Source: Pisolithus tinctorius
Lineage: Eukaryota; Basidiomycota; Agaricomycetes; Boletales; Pisolithaceae
Direction: 5' to 3'
Length of the DNA: 64,000 nucleotides
Assembly (NCBI GenBank): GCA_024663395.1
Contig: JANFAH010000044.1
Location: 124,001-188,000 of the forward strand
In this document: in pieces, positions 21,716 through 33,290 of the stretch
Layout: the number at the start of each line of letters is the position of its first letter
How positions within the stretch are numbered: position 1 is the stretch's first letter
The notes under the pieces: generated by a model
What the model was told of the DNA's origin: nothing
The model's database searches: none
What the model saw: the letters and a program-made list of their open reading frames with translations, nothing else
Made by a program: the position numbers and the translations under genes

Positions 21716-23878
21716 CAACTACTCTCTGTAAGGTTCTCTGGTCATGTTGCTAATGGCAGAGTCATTGAAGTCAAAATCATCATTGTACAGGTCATTGTCC
21801 TCGCTCTTGACGAGGGTATGATCATCTACCACACTAGGGGTGGTAATTCTTTCTTGTAATGGGTGGCAAGGGCATATGGAGCAGCATTGAGCCTGGGTAT
21901 GACCAGGACGAGTGGCATGGAAAAGGGGACATTCATAAAGTCCACAATTGATGTGGATGTGTCCAAGGCAGTGACAGACATAGCACACTTGACGATAGTG
22001 TGGATTGGAGGGGGTAAGAGGACAATCAGCCTCAGCAAGTGCATTCAACATAGGGGATGGTGGCAGCTGGGCAAGGGTCTTGATGACATTTGGAGTGTAG
22101 TCAAGTTCAGCTCTAGAGATGCCAAAGGTGGTCTCAGGGTCAACTTCAGATGGAGAGTTATGAGACTCGCAGGGTTGGGAGTAGAGCCTGACAAACAGCA
22201 GGCATGAGGTCTATCAGCTCTTCTGAGAGAGTGGGAGGAGTGGGAGGATGACAGTGATGATGCCAGAGGGGAGGATGACATGGAGGAAATCAGAGGGGAG
22301 GATGACATGGAGGAAATCAGAGGAGAAGTTGTGGTCGAGGGTCTTCAAGACCCAGGAGGAGGGGGTGTGATCAATGTGGGGTATTGATGGACACTGTAGA
22401 TGAGGTCAGCACCTCCAAGGATATCAAAGAGTTGGAGGAGTAGGGGTACTTGTTCACGAGCAATCTCATTTAGGATAGTGTGTGCAGGGGACAGAAGAGG
22501 GTTCTGTCGATTTACATAGTGGGAGAGTTCCTCAAGCCAAAGGGCTTGGATGGTAGTGTGGTATACCAAATCAAGGGGGGAGTTCTCGTCGACTTCATGG
22601 TATATGGTGCCAACAATGGTGGGGTCAGCGATGAAGAGATGGTAGGAGGTGATCATCTGATTGCTGGTGGGCTGTCATTGATGATGAGCAAACAGAGTGT
22701 GATGGTGAGATGGTTCATGGGGGTAGGTGTAGTGATGAGGAGGCATTTCTAGAGTTATGTTTCTGATAGTATGAGTAGAACATTGAATGGGTGGTTTCTG
22801 AGGGGGGAAGTCTTTGGGGAAGCATATCTTATATGCAGAGAGTGTATCATCTGCATGTTCCAGGTGTGCTTCCTTTTGCCATGAGTTTTCAGAAGAAGGG
22901 TAACCCTTCCATTTAATTAAAAAGGTGTGTCTGCAGCCAGACCTTTTATGGCCAACTATTGCCTTGACTTCATATTCTTCTTCCTCATTGACCAGGTCAG
23001 GTGGTGGAGCCAGGAAGTTTGGTCCATGAATGTCATTTTCATGATAGGGTGATAAGAGGGAAGCATGGAAGACGTTGTGGATCTTCCATCATGCAGGGAT
23101 TGTGAGGCAATATGTAATTGGAGACAGGATGTCAGAGATAGTGAAGGGTCCCTCTTGTTTTGGGGTGAGTTTTCTGTTTTCATAGGAACACTTCAAGTTC
23201 TGGGCTTCTAGCCAGACTTTATCACCTTTTAGGAATGGGGTGAAGGGTCATGACAAGCGGTCTTTCATTGTTTTTCAGGCTAGATCATGTGCTGCTAGGG
23301 CTTCCTCTCTAGCCTTTCGGAGTTCCTCTAGTCTGGACTTGGTGGCAGGAAGGTGGGTTTCCATGATAAGGGACAGAAGGGGTTTTGGTTCATACCTGTA
23401 CATGAGGTAGAACAGCGATTGATGGGTGGTGGAATGGGGTCAGTGGTTGTGCACAAATTCAGCCATTGGGAGATTGTCCACCCATGAGGCAGGATCATTC
23501 TGGCAGAAGATGCGGAGGTAAGTCTTGACCTCCTGGTTTATGTGTTTGGTTTCTCCATTGGTCTGAGGGTGATATGCTGTTGACAAGGCAAGGGAATATC
23601 CCAGAGGGAAAGCAAGTTCTTTTGCAAATGTGGAGGCAAACTGGGGACCTCTATCCAATATGATCTTGTCATACAACCTGAAGTGGGAGTAGACTTTCTT
23701 GAAAAAGAGTGCTGCTATATTGGCAGCAGAGGTGGTTTTCTTTGTTGGTGTTAAAATTACCCCCTTTGTAAGCCTATGGTCTACCACAACCAAGAGGGAA
23801 TCATAACCCTTGGAAAGGGGTAAATCAGTTACCAGATTGCAAGAGATCTGTTGGAAGGGGCAGGTCAAGGTGATGGAT
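21716..23878 (-). pseudogene. pol 3' part of element 5 (IN, chromodomain, extension)
   Basis: Reading right to left: the integrase core (23868-23440) has LVVVDHRLTKG and DRGPQFAS, with HPQTNGETK carrying the catalytic Glu; then the integrase C-terminus; then a chromodomain (about 23010-22860) with EEYEVKAIVGHKRSG and IKWKGYPSSENSW. The frame continues into the extension (about 22750-21719), with a Ser/Pro-rich linker and a CCHC knuckle (CYVCHCLGHIHINC), ending in an acidic tail. One stop splits the integrase segment, and several other stops and frame changes occur. It is a relic; its value is in confirming that the extension is a family trait. Confidence 0.8.
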
Positions 23879-24080
23879 CAGGATTTACTGCTGTGTTTCC
23901 AGGAGGCCTACTATCAGTCATGGGTTCCAGCTGCAGCTCCTAACCCAATGAAAATGTGACCAGAGCTAGCATTGAGCCAGGGCCCTCTCAGTGTCAAGCA
24001 GCTGCTCTGACCATGGAACTACCTTGCATTGGATTCTCTATGGTGCTTGTAGTATTAGTGCAGATTACTACTTCAACACC
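23879..24080 (-). repeat. tRNA-like sequence, possible SINE head
   Basis: On the minus strand, GGTAGTTCCATGGTCAGAGC at about 24023-24004 resembles a tRNA D-arm with an A box. About 45 nt on, GGCTCAATGCT at 23978-23968 resembles a decayed B box (GGTTCGA-type with CG lost). The spacing fits a tRNA-derived polymerase III promoter. There is no clean cloverleaf acceptor stem and no CCA, so it is not a working tRNA gene. No poly-A tail or target duplication was found. Confidence 0.35.
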
Positions 24081-24534
24081 TTAGAGGCTGTTTTGGGACA
24101 TCCCTCTGCTTGCCAGAGGGGAGGGTGGGATGTCCCAATATAGCCTTAGAGGCTGTTGTGGGACATCCCACTGGCTGGAAAAGGGGAGGGTGGGATGTCC
24201 CAATGTAGCCTTAGAGGCTGTTGTGGGACATCCCACTGGTTGGCAGTGGGGAGGGTGGGATGTCCCAATGTAGGCTTGGAGGCTGTTGTGGGACATCCCA
24301 CTGCTTGCCAAAGGGAGGGTGGGACATCCCAACATAGCCTTAGAGGCTGTTGTGGGACATCCCTCTGCTTGCCAGAGGGAACAGTGGGATGTCCCAATGT
24401 AGCCTTAGAGGCTGTTGTGGGACATCCCACTGGTTGGAAAAGGGGAGGGTGGGATGTCCCAAAGTAGCCTCAGAGGCTACTGTGGGACATCCCAAGTCCC
24501 CTTATGAAAGTCAGTGGGATGTCCCATCCCAGCC
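24081..24534. repeat. Palindromic 65-bp tandem repeat, about 7 units
   Basis: Units begin near 24081, 24146, 24211, 24276, 24340, 24405 and 24470, with a period of 64-65 bp. Each holds TTAGAGGCTG, then GGGACATCCC, a variable GC-rich middle, and GGGATGTCCC, so each unit can fold on itself with arms of about 11-12 bp. Similarity fades after 24534 and is gone by about 24640. Isolated copies of the dyad recur at about 25067-25080. Confidence 0.9.
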
Positions 24535-25264
24535 TCAGGGGGCTATGATGGCACATCCTCCTAAGTTACCTTTGCAGACCAGCACAATGCCCCATGACAA
24601 CCTCAGAGACTCATCTGGGACATTCTGCCCTCTGCAGATGGTGTTGCAAAGGTGACCAACACCATGTTCTATGTGGGGGACTTTGAGATATTGGCTTGTC
24701 ACACAAGTGTTCAAAAACCATTTACTTCTTCTTCCTTCATACAGTACAAATTGCTTGAGGTATAGACACAGATTGATTGAATTTATTATTGCAATTTTCA
24801 TGGAAAATGTGGAGGCCCAGGTGGGTCATCCCCCTGGCAACTAGTGAGATGTTCCAATACAGCAGAATCAACATTGCAAAGATGTACATGAAAAGTACTA
24901 TTGTATACTACTATGCATGGTGGGATGGGAGGGGATGTATAGGTCAAAGGATACTTTGTGGATTAAACCTGTCAGAGGAGCAAGGGGGCTAGGATTTCTG
25001 CAGCTATTTCAATGCTAATATAAGCTGCAGTTTCAGGAGTAGGGACCCCTGCCACCCAAGGCAGTCTTGGGACATCCCAAATAATTGCATTTGAATGGAT
25101 GGCTATGTGGGAAATCCCATCTGTCCCAGGACCTAAAAATCTGCATAGCCCTGGGACATGACCAGATGTCCCTGGGCAGACCTTGGTCTGGGAGGCTATT
25201 AGGCTGGATGGTTTGGAGAAACTATTCAGCCTAAATGCTTATGAAAAATGGTTACCTGAAGTGA
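24535..25264. other. Unassigned spacer with scattered dyads
   Basis: No gene is recognised. The left part is a faded continuation of the 65-bp repeat. Single copies of GGGACATCCC-like dyads appear near 25067, 25102 and 25150. The right edge is the truncated start of the chromovirus relic. Confidence 0.4.
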
Positions 25265-28200
25265 CCTCTCCTTGGTCCCTCCTGAGTATCATGAGTTTGC
25301 CGATGTCTTTAGTAAAGACAAGGCTACTGAACTTCTGCCACACTGCTTGTTTGATCTCAAGATTGACCTTGAGGAAGGAGCTCCTCTGCCCATTGGCACA
25401 ATCTACTCTCTGTCTCTGCCAGAGCTTGAAGCTCTCCACACCTTCATTGACAAGCATCTTGGCTACAGTTTCATCAAACAGTCCACCTCTGCTCACAGTG
25501 CCCCTGTCCTCTTTGTAAAGAAGAAGGGCAGTTCACTCTGCCTCTGTGTAGACTATCGAGGACTCAACAAAATCATGAAAAAAGATCACTATCCACTGCC
25601 ACTCATCTCTGACCTACTTGACTTGACTCTCCAAGCCATGCTAAAGTCTACACCAAGATCAACCTCTGCCATGCCTATCATCTGGTCCACATCACAGATG
25701 GAGATGAATGGAAAATGGCTTTCTGCACTCGTTATGGTTCTTACAAGTGGTGGGTAATGCCATTCAGTCTAACTAATGTGCCTGTGGCCTTCCAGCAATT
25801 CATTAATAGCATCTTTGTGGACATGCTCGATGTCTGTGTTGTGGTATACCTCGATGACATCCTAATCTACTCACAGGATGTGGAGTCACACTGCAAACAT
25901 GTAAAAGAGGTACTCTGCTGCCTTCAAAAGCATGGTCTTTATGCCAAGCCAGAAAAGTGCGAGTTTCACTCCAACTCCATTGAGTACCTCAGCTACATTC
26001 TTTCTCCCTCCAGTCTCACCATGTCTGCCAAGAAGGTTCAGGCAGTCCACAACTGGCCTGAGCCATGGAAGGTGCAAGACATCCAGTCCTTCCATGGGTT
26101 TGCAAACTTCTACAGATGATTCATTAATAACTACTCTGACATCATTGTTCCACTCACTCACCTCACATGAAAGGGCACTCCTTGGAACTTTTCCAAGGAG
26201 TGCCACTCCACCTTCCTCTGCCTGAAGGATGCCTTCAGCTCTGCTCCTATTCTCACTCATTGGGTTCCTGACACTCCACTTACAGTTGAAACCGATGCCT
26301 CCAACTATGCCATTGCTGGTATTTTGTGGCTCACCTGCTCTGACAGTGAACTCTACCCAGTTGCTTTCTACTCCTGCACCATGACCATGCCAGAACTCAA
26401 CTATGATACCCATGACAAGGAGCTGTTGGCTATCTTTGAGGCCTTCTGCCATTGGTGGCATTACCTAGAAGGCTCCACCTTACCTGTTGATGTGGTGACA
26501 GACCACAAAAACCTTGAGTACTTTTCCACCTCTAAGGTTCTCACTTGTTGACAGGCCTGCTGGTTGGAGTACCTTTCCCAGTTCAACCTTTCCATCCACT
26601 TCTGACCTGGCTGCCTAGGAGCCAAACCCAATGCACTTACACAACATTGGGATGTCTACCCAAAAGGGGGGGATAGGGACTACATGCAGGTAAATCCTCA
26701 CAATCTCCACCCAATGTTTACACAGGAGCAACTTGCATCATCCCTCTGTACCACTACCCTCATGGCACCTATGTTCCATGCTGCCATGGTCTTTGATGTT
26801 GAGTGCTTGCATTGCAACATCATCTCTGCCCTACCCTCTGACCCTGTCTCTGCCAGCCATCTCCCAACTCCAACTAAGCCTCAGTGGTCCCTGGACTCTG
26901 ATGGTCTACTCTGCCTTGACAGTCGCATCTTTGTCCCTGACATTGATGATCTCTGCCTTCAAGTGCTTCAGTTCAAACATGACCATCCTCTAGCAGGCCA
27001 TTTTGGGCAAAACCACACCCTAGAGCTCATGCACAGAGGGACTACATGTGGCCCAACCTCTGCTCCAACATGAAAGAATATGTCAGATCTTGCACTACCT
27101 GTGGATGGAGCAGAACTCTGTGACACCACCCCTATGGTCTACTGAAGTGACTCCCCATCCCAGAGAGACCTTGGAACTCCATCTTCATGGACTTCATTGA
27201 ACACCTCCCCAACTCTGATGGCTACTCTGCTATCCTCATGGTAGTGGACCACCTCTTGAAGCAAGTGGTGCTCATCCCCACCCACAACTCCACCACCTCT
27301 GCTGAACTTGCTAAGCTCTTCCTTGCCCATGTCTTCTCCAAGCATGGAGTACTAGCTAATGTCACCTCCAACAGAGGTCCTGAGTTCATCTCACACTTCT
27401 TCTGCTCTCTAGGAAAGGCCCTTGATATGCATCTTCACTTCACTTTGGGTTACCACCCAGAAGGTGATGGCCAGACTGAGTGAACGAACCAGACCCTTGA
27501 GCAGTACCTTCATGTCTACTGTAACTATCAACAAGACAACTGGGCTGAGCTCTTACCCCTAGCAGAGTTCGCTTTCAACAACCCACCAAGTGCAACAACT
27601 GGAGTTTCCCCCTTCTTCACTAACAAGGGATACTATCCAAACCTGTCTGTGGTCCCTGACCAAGACTTCACCTCTCTGAGGGCTCATGACTATGTCATCA
27701 AACTCTCTGCCCTTCATGACTTCCTGTGCTCTGAAATGTCCACTGCTCAACAGCACTACCAGGGTCCAGCAGATGCCAAATGCATAACTCCACCTGAGTT
27801 CAAGGTCAGAGAACAGGCCTATGTCAAAGCCAAGTACTTCCACTCCACTCACCCTTTGGAAAAACTCTCCAAAAAGTACTTAGGTCCATTCACCATCTTG
27901 GCCAGGCCAGGTATGCACTCCATCACCCTTAAGCTCCCTGACTCTATGTGCTTGGTACATCCAGTCTTCCATGTCTCACAACTGGAAGCCACAGCAGCTA
28001 ACCCTTTCCCAAACCAACATCAGCCTCCACCTCTGCCAGTGGATGTCGATGGTGACCTTGAGTATGAGGTGTTGGAGATACTCAACTCTAAGGTGGACCA
28101 CTGCTGCCACCACTGTCAACTCTTGTACCTAGTCTGCTGGGCTGGTTATGAGAACACTGATGAAGAAACCTCTTGGTTGCTTGCAACTGAGCTAGATCAT

Positions 28201-28332
28201 GCCTCCAACATAGTCTCCACCTTCCATGAACAATATCCACACAAACCTGGCCCATGTCAACCTCCACCACAATACTCTGCCCACATAACCTTCCTCTGCA
28301 GGCCAACTCTGCCCCTTACCAAACTACCTTAA
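25265..28332 (+). pseudogene. Chromovirus pol relic (element 3)
   Basis: Reading left to right: the start of reverse transcriptase ([12 protein letters not shown]), the RT core with the catalytic box VYLDDILIYS at about 25845, RNase H (ETDASNYAIAG; NYDTHDKELLAI), the integrase finger (H-H then a C-x2-C remnant), the integrase core (VVDHLLKQ; VTSNRGPEF in place of the usual SDRG; GDGQTE), and a chromodomain (EYEVLEILNSKVD ... VCWAGYENTDEETSWL) that would bind modified histone tails and guide insertion. Gag, protease and the 5' LTR are missing. TGA codons sit at conserved arginines, for example after FYR near 26117 and before KGTPW near 26167. The YLDD box is intact, but the integrase and reading frame are damaged. 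Confidence 0.88.
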
Positions 28333-28469
28333 GTACCTTAGAGTTTTCTCTGCTTATCCATTTCACTTCTCAGAGTCACAAACAAAATCACAATTCTATT
28401 TCGTAGTAGTACAAAAAATATACAAACTAAAAACAAAGGACAAAAGAAAAAGAACAAAAGAAAACTACC
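28333..28469. other. Short spacer between pol and antisense gene
   Basis: An A-rich stretch lies near 28410-28460 between the convergent ends of the element 3 pol and its antisense gene. Nothing else is recognised. Confidence 0.4.
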
Positions 28470-29667
28470 CTACTCTTCCATTGCCTGTTCCTCTCTGCCA
28501 CCCTCCTGTCTTTCACCACCTTCCTGCTCTCCTTTGACTTCTTCCTCATTATCCCCCTCCACACCTTTGTCCACCTCCTTGGGCTTTTCCTCTGCTGCCT
28601 CTGACTGCAGCCTCCTCCATCCCCCTCCTGTGTGCTTGAACTTGGCCATCCTGGCCTCATGCATCCTCCCTCCTCCTCATCTCCACCCACTCTGCCCAGG
28701 CATGGTACAGTGCCCACTTGTTGGCTGTCTGCTCTGTGGCCTCTGCCATCCTCTCAAAGGCCAGCACAGCAGTCTTGTGCACTTTGGCCTGCAGCTGTTG
28801 CTCCCACTCCCACTCTGCCCACTGTGTGTGCACTCCTGCTCCTGAAGGACCCTTGAGCAGGGTCACTGGTTCGTCTTCCTCTCTGCCCACCTCTCACTCA
28901 TCATCCCCCTCTTCCATCTCTGTCACTCTCTCCTTCCCTTTCCCTTGCAGCCTCTTCTTCTTCTCCCCTTGGGAGCTTCCTGTGCCCACTCTTTTCCATG
29001 ATGGTCCCACCACTGCATCCTCTCTCATCCAGCTACATACCTTCTTTTTCTTGTGGCAGGGCATACAGGCCCTGGGCTTGCCTTGTCCTGGCTTGCATTT
29101 CACTGCTGTCAAGCTTGCTACACAGTGAGTGCAGGGGGGCCTCCTGGGCATGGTGACCACCACAGAGGTCCCAGGGACCCTCTGGGTAGTGTTGACATCA
29201 TACACCACTTTGCATAATCTAAGAAAATAAAACTGCAAGTCAGCTCCACCTGACTCACAGTACTCTGCCACTCACCTTTGTGCAGCCTTGTCCCACCTGG
29301 CCTGAGCCCTCTCCTCAGAGGCTCTCTGCCTCTGCCTCTTGGCCTCCTCCACCACTGCTTTCTGCCTCTGCTTCTTGACCTCTTCCTCCACTGCCTTCTT
29401 CCTCTGCACCTCCTCTTCCTCTCTCTGCCTCCACTCCACCTCCAGTCATGCCTCTTCTGCCTTTCATCGCTTGGCCTTGTGCTCCACCTTACACTCTCAC
29501 TCCTTCTCTGCCTCTTCTTGCTGACATGCCTTCTCCACTGCCTTCTTGCATTCTGTGTCCATTGAGTCATCTGTAAGGATGACTAGGTCAATGTCGGCGA
29601 CCTGGGAGTAGTCACAAGAGTGACCAGGGGTGGGCTGGGGGGTTTTGGTCTGACACTGAGAGGACAT
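28470..29667 (-). pseudogene. Antisense accessory gene of element 3
   Basis: This gene runs opposite to pol, just inside the 3' LTR. Exon 1 starts at an ATG at 29667 and runs to a GTGAGT donor near 29274. After an acidic start it encodes a very charged Glu/Lys/Arg/Gln helix, probably a coiled coil. An intron of about 56 nt ends in TTTTCTTAG at 29219. The next exon has CTHCVASLTAVKC then CMPCHKKKKVC, spacing C-x2-C-x8-C-x9-C-x2-C-x6-C, then a Lys/Gly-rich and acidic stretch. Later frames (28890-28657 and 28664-28470) are again helical and charged. Three stops in exon 1 are all TGA at arginine positions. The architecture parallels the family A antisense gene although the proteins are not obviously homologous outside the cluster. 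Confidence 0.65.
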
Positions 29668-29850
29668 GATGATGAGGGGATGGGATATGAAGGTTCATTA
29701 CCCTAACATGTGTTTTTAAGTGATACTTCAAACTCTGACAGAGCTCTGCTGTGGCTAGAGCCATTGTCCTTGAGGCATCAAAATAATTGCAAAATGATCA
29801 ACTCATGTTGATCTCATCCCATACATGTGGCCTTCAGGGGTTCAGGCCCT

Positions 29851-29862
29851 AGGGGGGGGCAC
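29851..29862 (+). other. Polypurine tract of element 3
   Basis: AGGGGGGGGCAC immediately precedes the LTR start at 29863, as expected for the plus-strand primer of a Ty3 element read on the plus strand. Confidence 0.7.
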
Positions 29863-30020
29863 TGTCATGACCATGCATCCATTATAAGTCCTTACTCACA
29901 CTGCACCCTCTTCTGCTGGTCATTCACTCACTCTGCACCAACTCCCCCCAACTTCTGTCAGTTGCAAACCATCTCCACTCCAACTGCTGTTGGACTTGTG
30001 TTGCTCTCCTGCTGGACTGG
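29863..30020 (+). repeat. 3' LTR of element 3, left part (family E)
   Basis: It starts TGTCATGACC directly after the polypurine tract. It is cut at 30020 by element 2 and resumes at 41235. The same LTR is uninterrupted as a solo copy at 38296-39009, which shows the two halves belong together. Confidence 0.88.
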
Positions 30021-31039
30021 TGTAGGGAGCTGTATACTCCCTGAGGCTGGAACAGGAGTCTGTTACTAAACTCTGCTGGCCTCCACAACAACCCCTATTG
30101 CTCTAGGCCTTTGGATGCCTTCAGAGTTCCTCACATTTGTAACCTTGTGCTTCCTCCTAACCCCTGTTGCCTTTGGAATTTCTCCCAACCTTCAGCACAT
30201 CACCCAGCCATCAATGAGCTGGTCTGGAAATTCCACATTCACGCAGAGTCATCTGGAATTCAGTAGCCATGCCACTGCTCAGCCACATCACCAGTCATCC
30301 ATGCCACTTACCTCTAAAAAACTCCAGATTCCCCTGTCGCCCTAAACTCCACAAGCTGGACTTCATGCCAGTACGCTATGCTCTGCCCTCCTGTGCTGCT
30401 CAGCTCCACCTCCCACTTGTATGCATACTCTCATTCTGTTGGAAGATACCCCTTTACCATTGTCCCACTCTTACTCTTGTCTACTACCCACCGGACTATT
30501 TCACATGCATCTGTATTTCACTGATGTCTGACATCCTACCCTTTATTTTTCTGGTCTTTTAGTTCTTCTGCCCCACCTTACTCTGACTCATACCTGCTTT
30601 CCCTGTACTATATAATTCCACTGTGATGTCAGAAATATACCACCCACCTTTAGAGTCACTATCTGTGTGTGTTCCGCGAGTTCAAGAAGCTCTCAGAGTC
30701 TAAGTGCATATATTGAGTCTACAGCATCTACAGTGTCTCCAGTGATCCTCATGTCTCTTGCATCTTCCAACCCTGCACATCTTATCCCATACCCCTCTCA
30801 CCTCAAATACACCCTTCTCATCACATAATGGCTTCCTGGAATTTCCTATACCCATCTCACTGTTCCTCACCTGTTCTCAACCCTCCAGAATTAAATTCTC
30901 TGACCATCGCACATATTCCCCACCCCTTCTAGGGTAACCCTTGACTTCTCCTTCCACACAGCACCCCTTGGGACGATCCTAGGGAATTCTCCCTATGGCC
31001 TTCCTCTTGATGCACGCTTCCCAGAAGTAGTGTCCCACA
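30021..31039 (+). repeat. 5' LTR of element 2 (1019 bp)
   Basis: It starts TGTAGGGAGC and ends TAGTGTCCCACA. A TATA-like box (ACTATATAATTCC) is at about 30605. It pairs with 40217-41234; differences between the two are largely CG versus TG or CA. Confidence 0.92.
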
Positions 31040-31045
31040 TTGTTT

Positions 31046-31062
31046 TGGAGCCCACCACGAGG
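31046..31062 (+). other. Primer-binding-site candidate
   Basis: TGGAGCCCACCACGAGG lies six bases after the 5' LTR and is conserved in element 1. It begins with TGG, as expected for pairing with a tRNA CCA end. I cannot name the tRNA from the sequence. Confidence 0.45.
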
Positions 31063-31099
31063 GGTCTGTAGATCTGGAAAGGAGATCCTTATGACCCAC

Positions 31100-33290
31100 T
31101 CATCAAAGAACCGAACTCAAAGAGCTCCTAGAGCCCTTCCACAGACTATCTATTTCCTCATCAGAAATCTTAATTCTGGTAGCTGATCCTAGAGATATTT
31201 CAGAGCCACACTTGTCAGACTCAGAGCTTGGTTTAGATGAGATCTTTCAGAGCCCAGAGTCCCCAGTGTTTTACCCAGTGTTTCCAGGAGGCTTTGACTT
31301 TGACAAACCCTTCGATCCTCCTGCTGAACGTCAAGAACTTTCACCTCTCTCAGAACTAACTTCTTTGTCGTCCTCACCATCCAGTGATTCAGAACTAGCC
31401 GCTGAACAGCTCCTCCTTCCTTCCCACTCCCTAATCGCAAATTCCACTATCACCCTTTCTACTCAAATACCCATACAGAATACTCTTGCCTCAACCCTCT
31501 TGAATTCTGCCCCTATCCCTCCTCAAATTCCAATACAGGCCCCCGCCCCACCTCGCATAATGTCTGGAGCTAGAGACATGCCACTCAGGGGCTCTAACAA
31601 AGTCCCAAAATTTTCCAGTCATACTGAAGACATCACTTGCTACCTTGAAGATGTTGAACAACTCTGCATCGAAGCTGGCCCTGACACCGGAAAAGATAAG
31701 ATCCACTGGGTCATCCATTATGCCAATCACAACAAGGCAGAATTTTGGTCCACCTTAGACGCTGCAACCGACAGCTTCAATGACTGGGACACATTTTCCA
31801 AAGAACTCCTGAACTACTATCTGGGTGCCTCAGTGAAAGATCATTGCTATACTAAAGCTGACCTCAAAACCTTACTCTACCATCAAGTTCAGAAACTGAT
31901 GGGATTGCTGGAAGATCTTGGGAAATATGTCTGGGAATTCTGACACATCCTTGGCCTCGTCCAGAAGAAGAAGAAACTCCCTGAGGACTACATCAACAAG
32001 AAATTCCTTGAGGGGTTTCCCCTGAGGTTTCAGAATTCCTTGCTCACACAATTACAACTCTCTGACTTAGATCATGACATCGACAAACCATGGGAGTTTG
32101 ATATAGTCTATAAACATGCCAACTACCTGCTCAGTGGGGCCAAATGAAACCTTCCTCAGCCAGATTTGTCAGCACTGTTTCCCCAGAATTCTGCTCCATC
32201 TTCCTCACTGACTGTTCCTACTATTTTGAAACAAGAATATGTTCATGTCACTCAGCAACCCGTTTCTGCCTTGCCTCCTCAACAAGGTCAAGAAGGCCAA
32301 TTCTGTCATTCCTTTGATCCACAGTGTTTCTTCTGTGGAGGAACAGATGGCCACAGAACTGCAGAGTGTGCACTGTGTCATGAATACATACAAGCTGGGA
32401 AATGCTCCCTGATTGGAGGAAGAGTTTTCATGCCAGATGGCTCAGACATTCCTAGGACAGCTGCGGGTCATAATTTCAAGGAAAAGATCGATAACTTCCT
32501 TGCCATGCATGAATTGATCATTGCCTCAGCAAACCTTGTCTCAGTTCAGTGACCTGGCCAGCAGTCAACCTCATCCCACAGGCATGATACTCCTCCCCAT
32601 CTCATCAGCACAATGTTCTTCAGCAACGAGGATGCCTCAGAATACCAAGTCAACCTACACCCCTCTTCCTATCTAGTTGACAAAAACCTAGAGGAGGATG
32701 CTGATGAAGAGGACCAACGTGCCTTAGCAAGGGCTTATGCACAGGTGGAAGAGTTGAAGAACACTATCAAGAAAAAGAAGACAGCTCGTTTTGATGGTGT
32801 GGAAGTCCCAGTTCATTGTCAAAGACCGGCACTAGCAGTCCCAGCATTGGTCAACACACCAGTGCCCCCTATCCCCATTGGTAATTCCACTCCAGCTAAC
32901 CCTGCCTCATCTTCAGAAGCCCCAGCAGCCAGAAAAGCACCAGTTACTCCTAATCTTACAGATCTCTGGAAGCCTAAGTCATCTACAAATTCTGCACCCC
33001 AATTCTGTTACCAAAGCAGCTTCGATGAGGCTGCAGTGACCAAGTGGATCATAAACCAGGTCTTAGACGCAAAGATGGAGATCTCCACTAAAGACCTATT
33101 AGCTGTCAGCCCAGAGATTCACAAGCAGGTCAGAGAACTGGCTGCGATGAAGAAGATAACAATTGGGAGTTTAGAAACCGCATCAGATGTGACACCCTTG
33201 GCTGCCTGGGTGTCCCACGAGCAGTACTGGGTCAGAGACACAGAAGGGAAGTGCATAGGCCTCGCTACACCCCCTTATGTGCTGTCGATG
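31100..33290 (+). pseudogene. gag of element 2
   Basis: The frame is readable from about 31100, without a clear ATG, through a Pro/Ser-rich leader and a capsid-like helical region (MSGARDMPLRGSNK at about 31560 to 31943). It is interrupted by a TGA at 31941-31943 and further stops at about 32147 and 32550. The finger CFFCGGTDGHRTAEC is at about 32326-32370 with the C-x2-C-x5-H-x4-C spacing, followed by YIQAGKC. A Pro/Ala-rich tail leads to the protease, with a frame change near 33275. It would form the virus-like particle shell and bind element RNA. Confidence 0.8.

Larger units (their letters stand above)
21243..23878 (-). mobile_element. Ty3/gypsy element 5, family D, 5'-truncated
   Basis: It carries a 3' LTR (21243-21681), a polypurine tract (GGAAGGGGG on the minus strand, about 21690), the C-terminal extension and chromodomain of pol, and part of integrase, all matching element 4. 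It inserted into the 5' LTR of element 1, after CCACT at 21238-21242. The match to element 4 stops near 23878, where unrelated sequence begins, so the 5' two-thirds are missing and no second target-site copy is available. Confidence 0.85.

Noticed and set aside
24081..24534. Regular short repeats that could suggest a CRISPR array
   Set aside because: The units are contiguous 65-bp tandem copies in which the intervening parts are also similar; there are no unique spacers and no cas genes, and the host is a fungus.
28470..29667. Antisense Arg- and Glu-rich frames as simple low-complexity noise opposite Pro/Ser-rich sequence
   Set aside because: There is no Pro/Ser-rich sense gene here, splice signals fit, all exon 1 stops are TGA, and the cysteine cluster resembles that of the family A antisense gene.
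31046..31062. Naming the tRNA primer of family A
   Set aside because: The 17-base candidate begins with TGG and is conserved, but I cannot match it to a specific tRNA without the genome's tRNA set.
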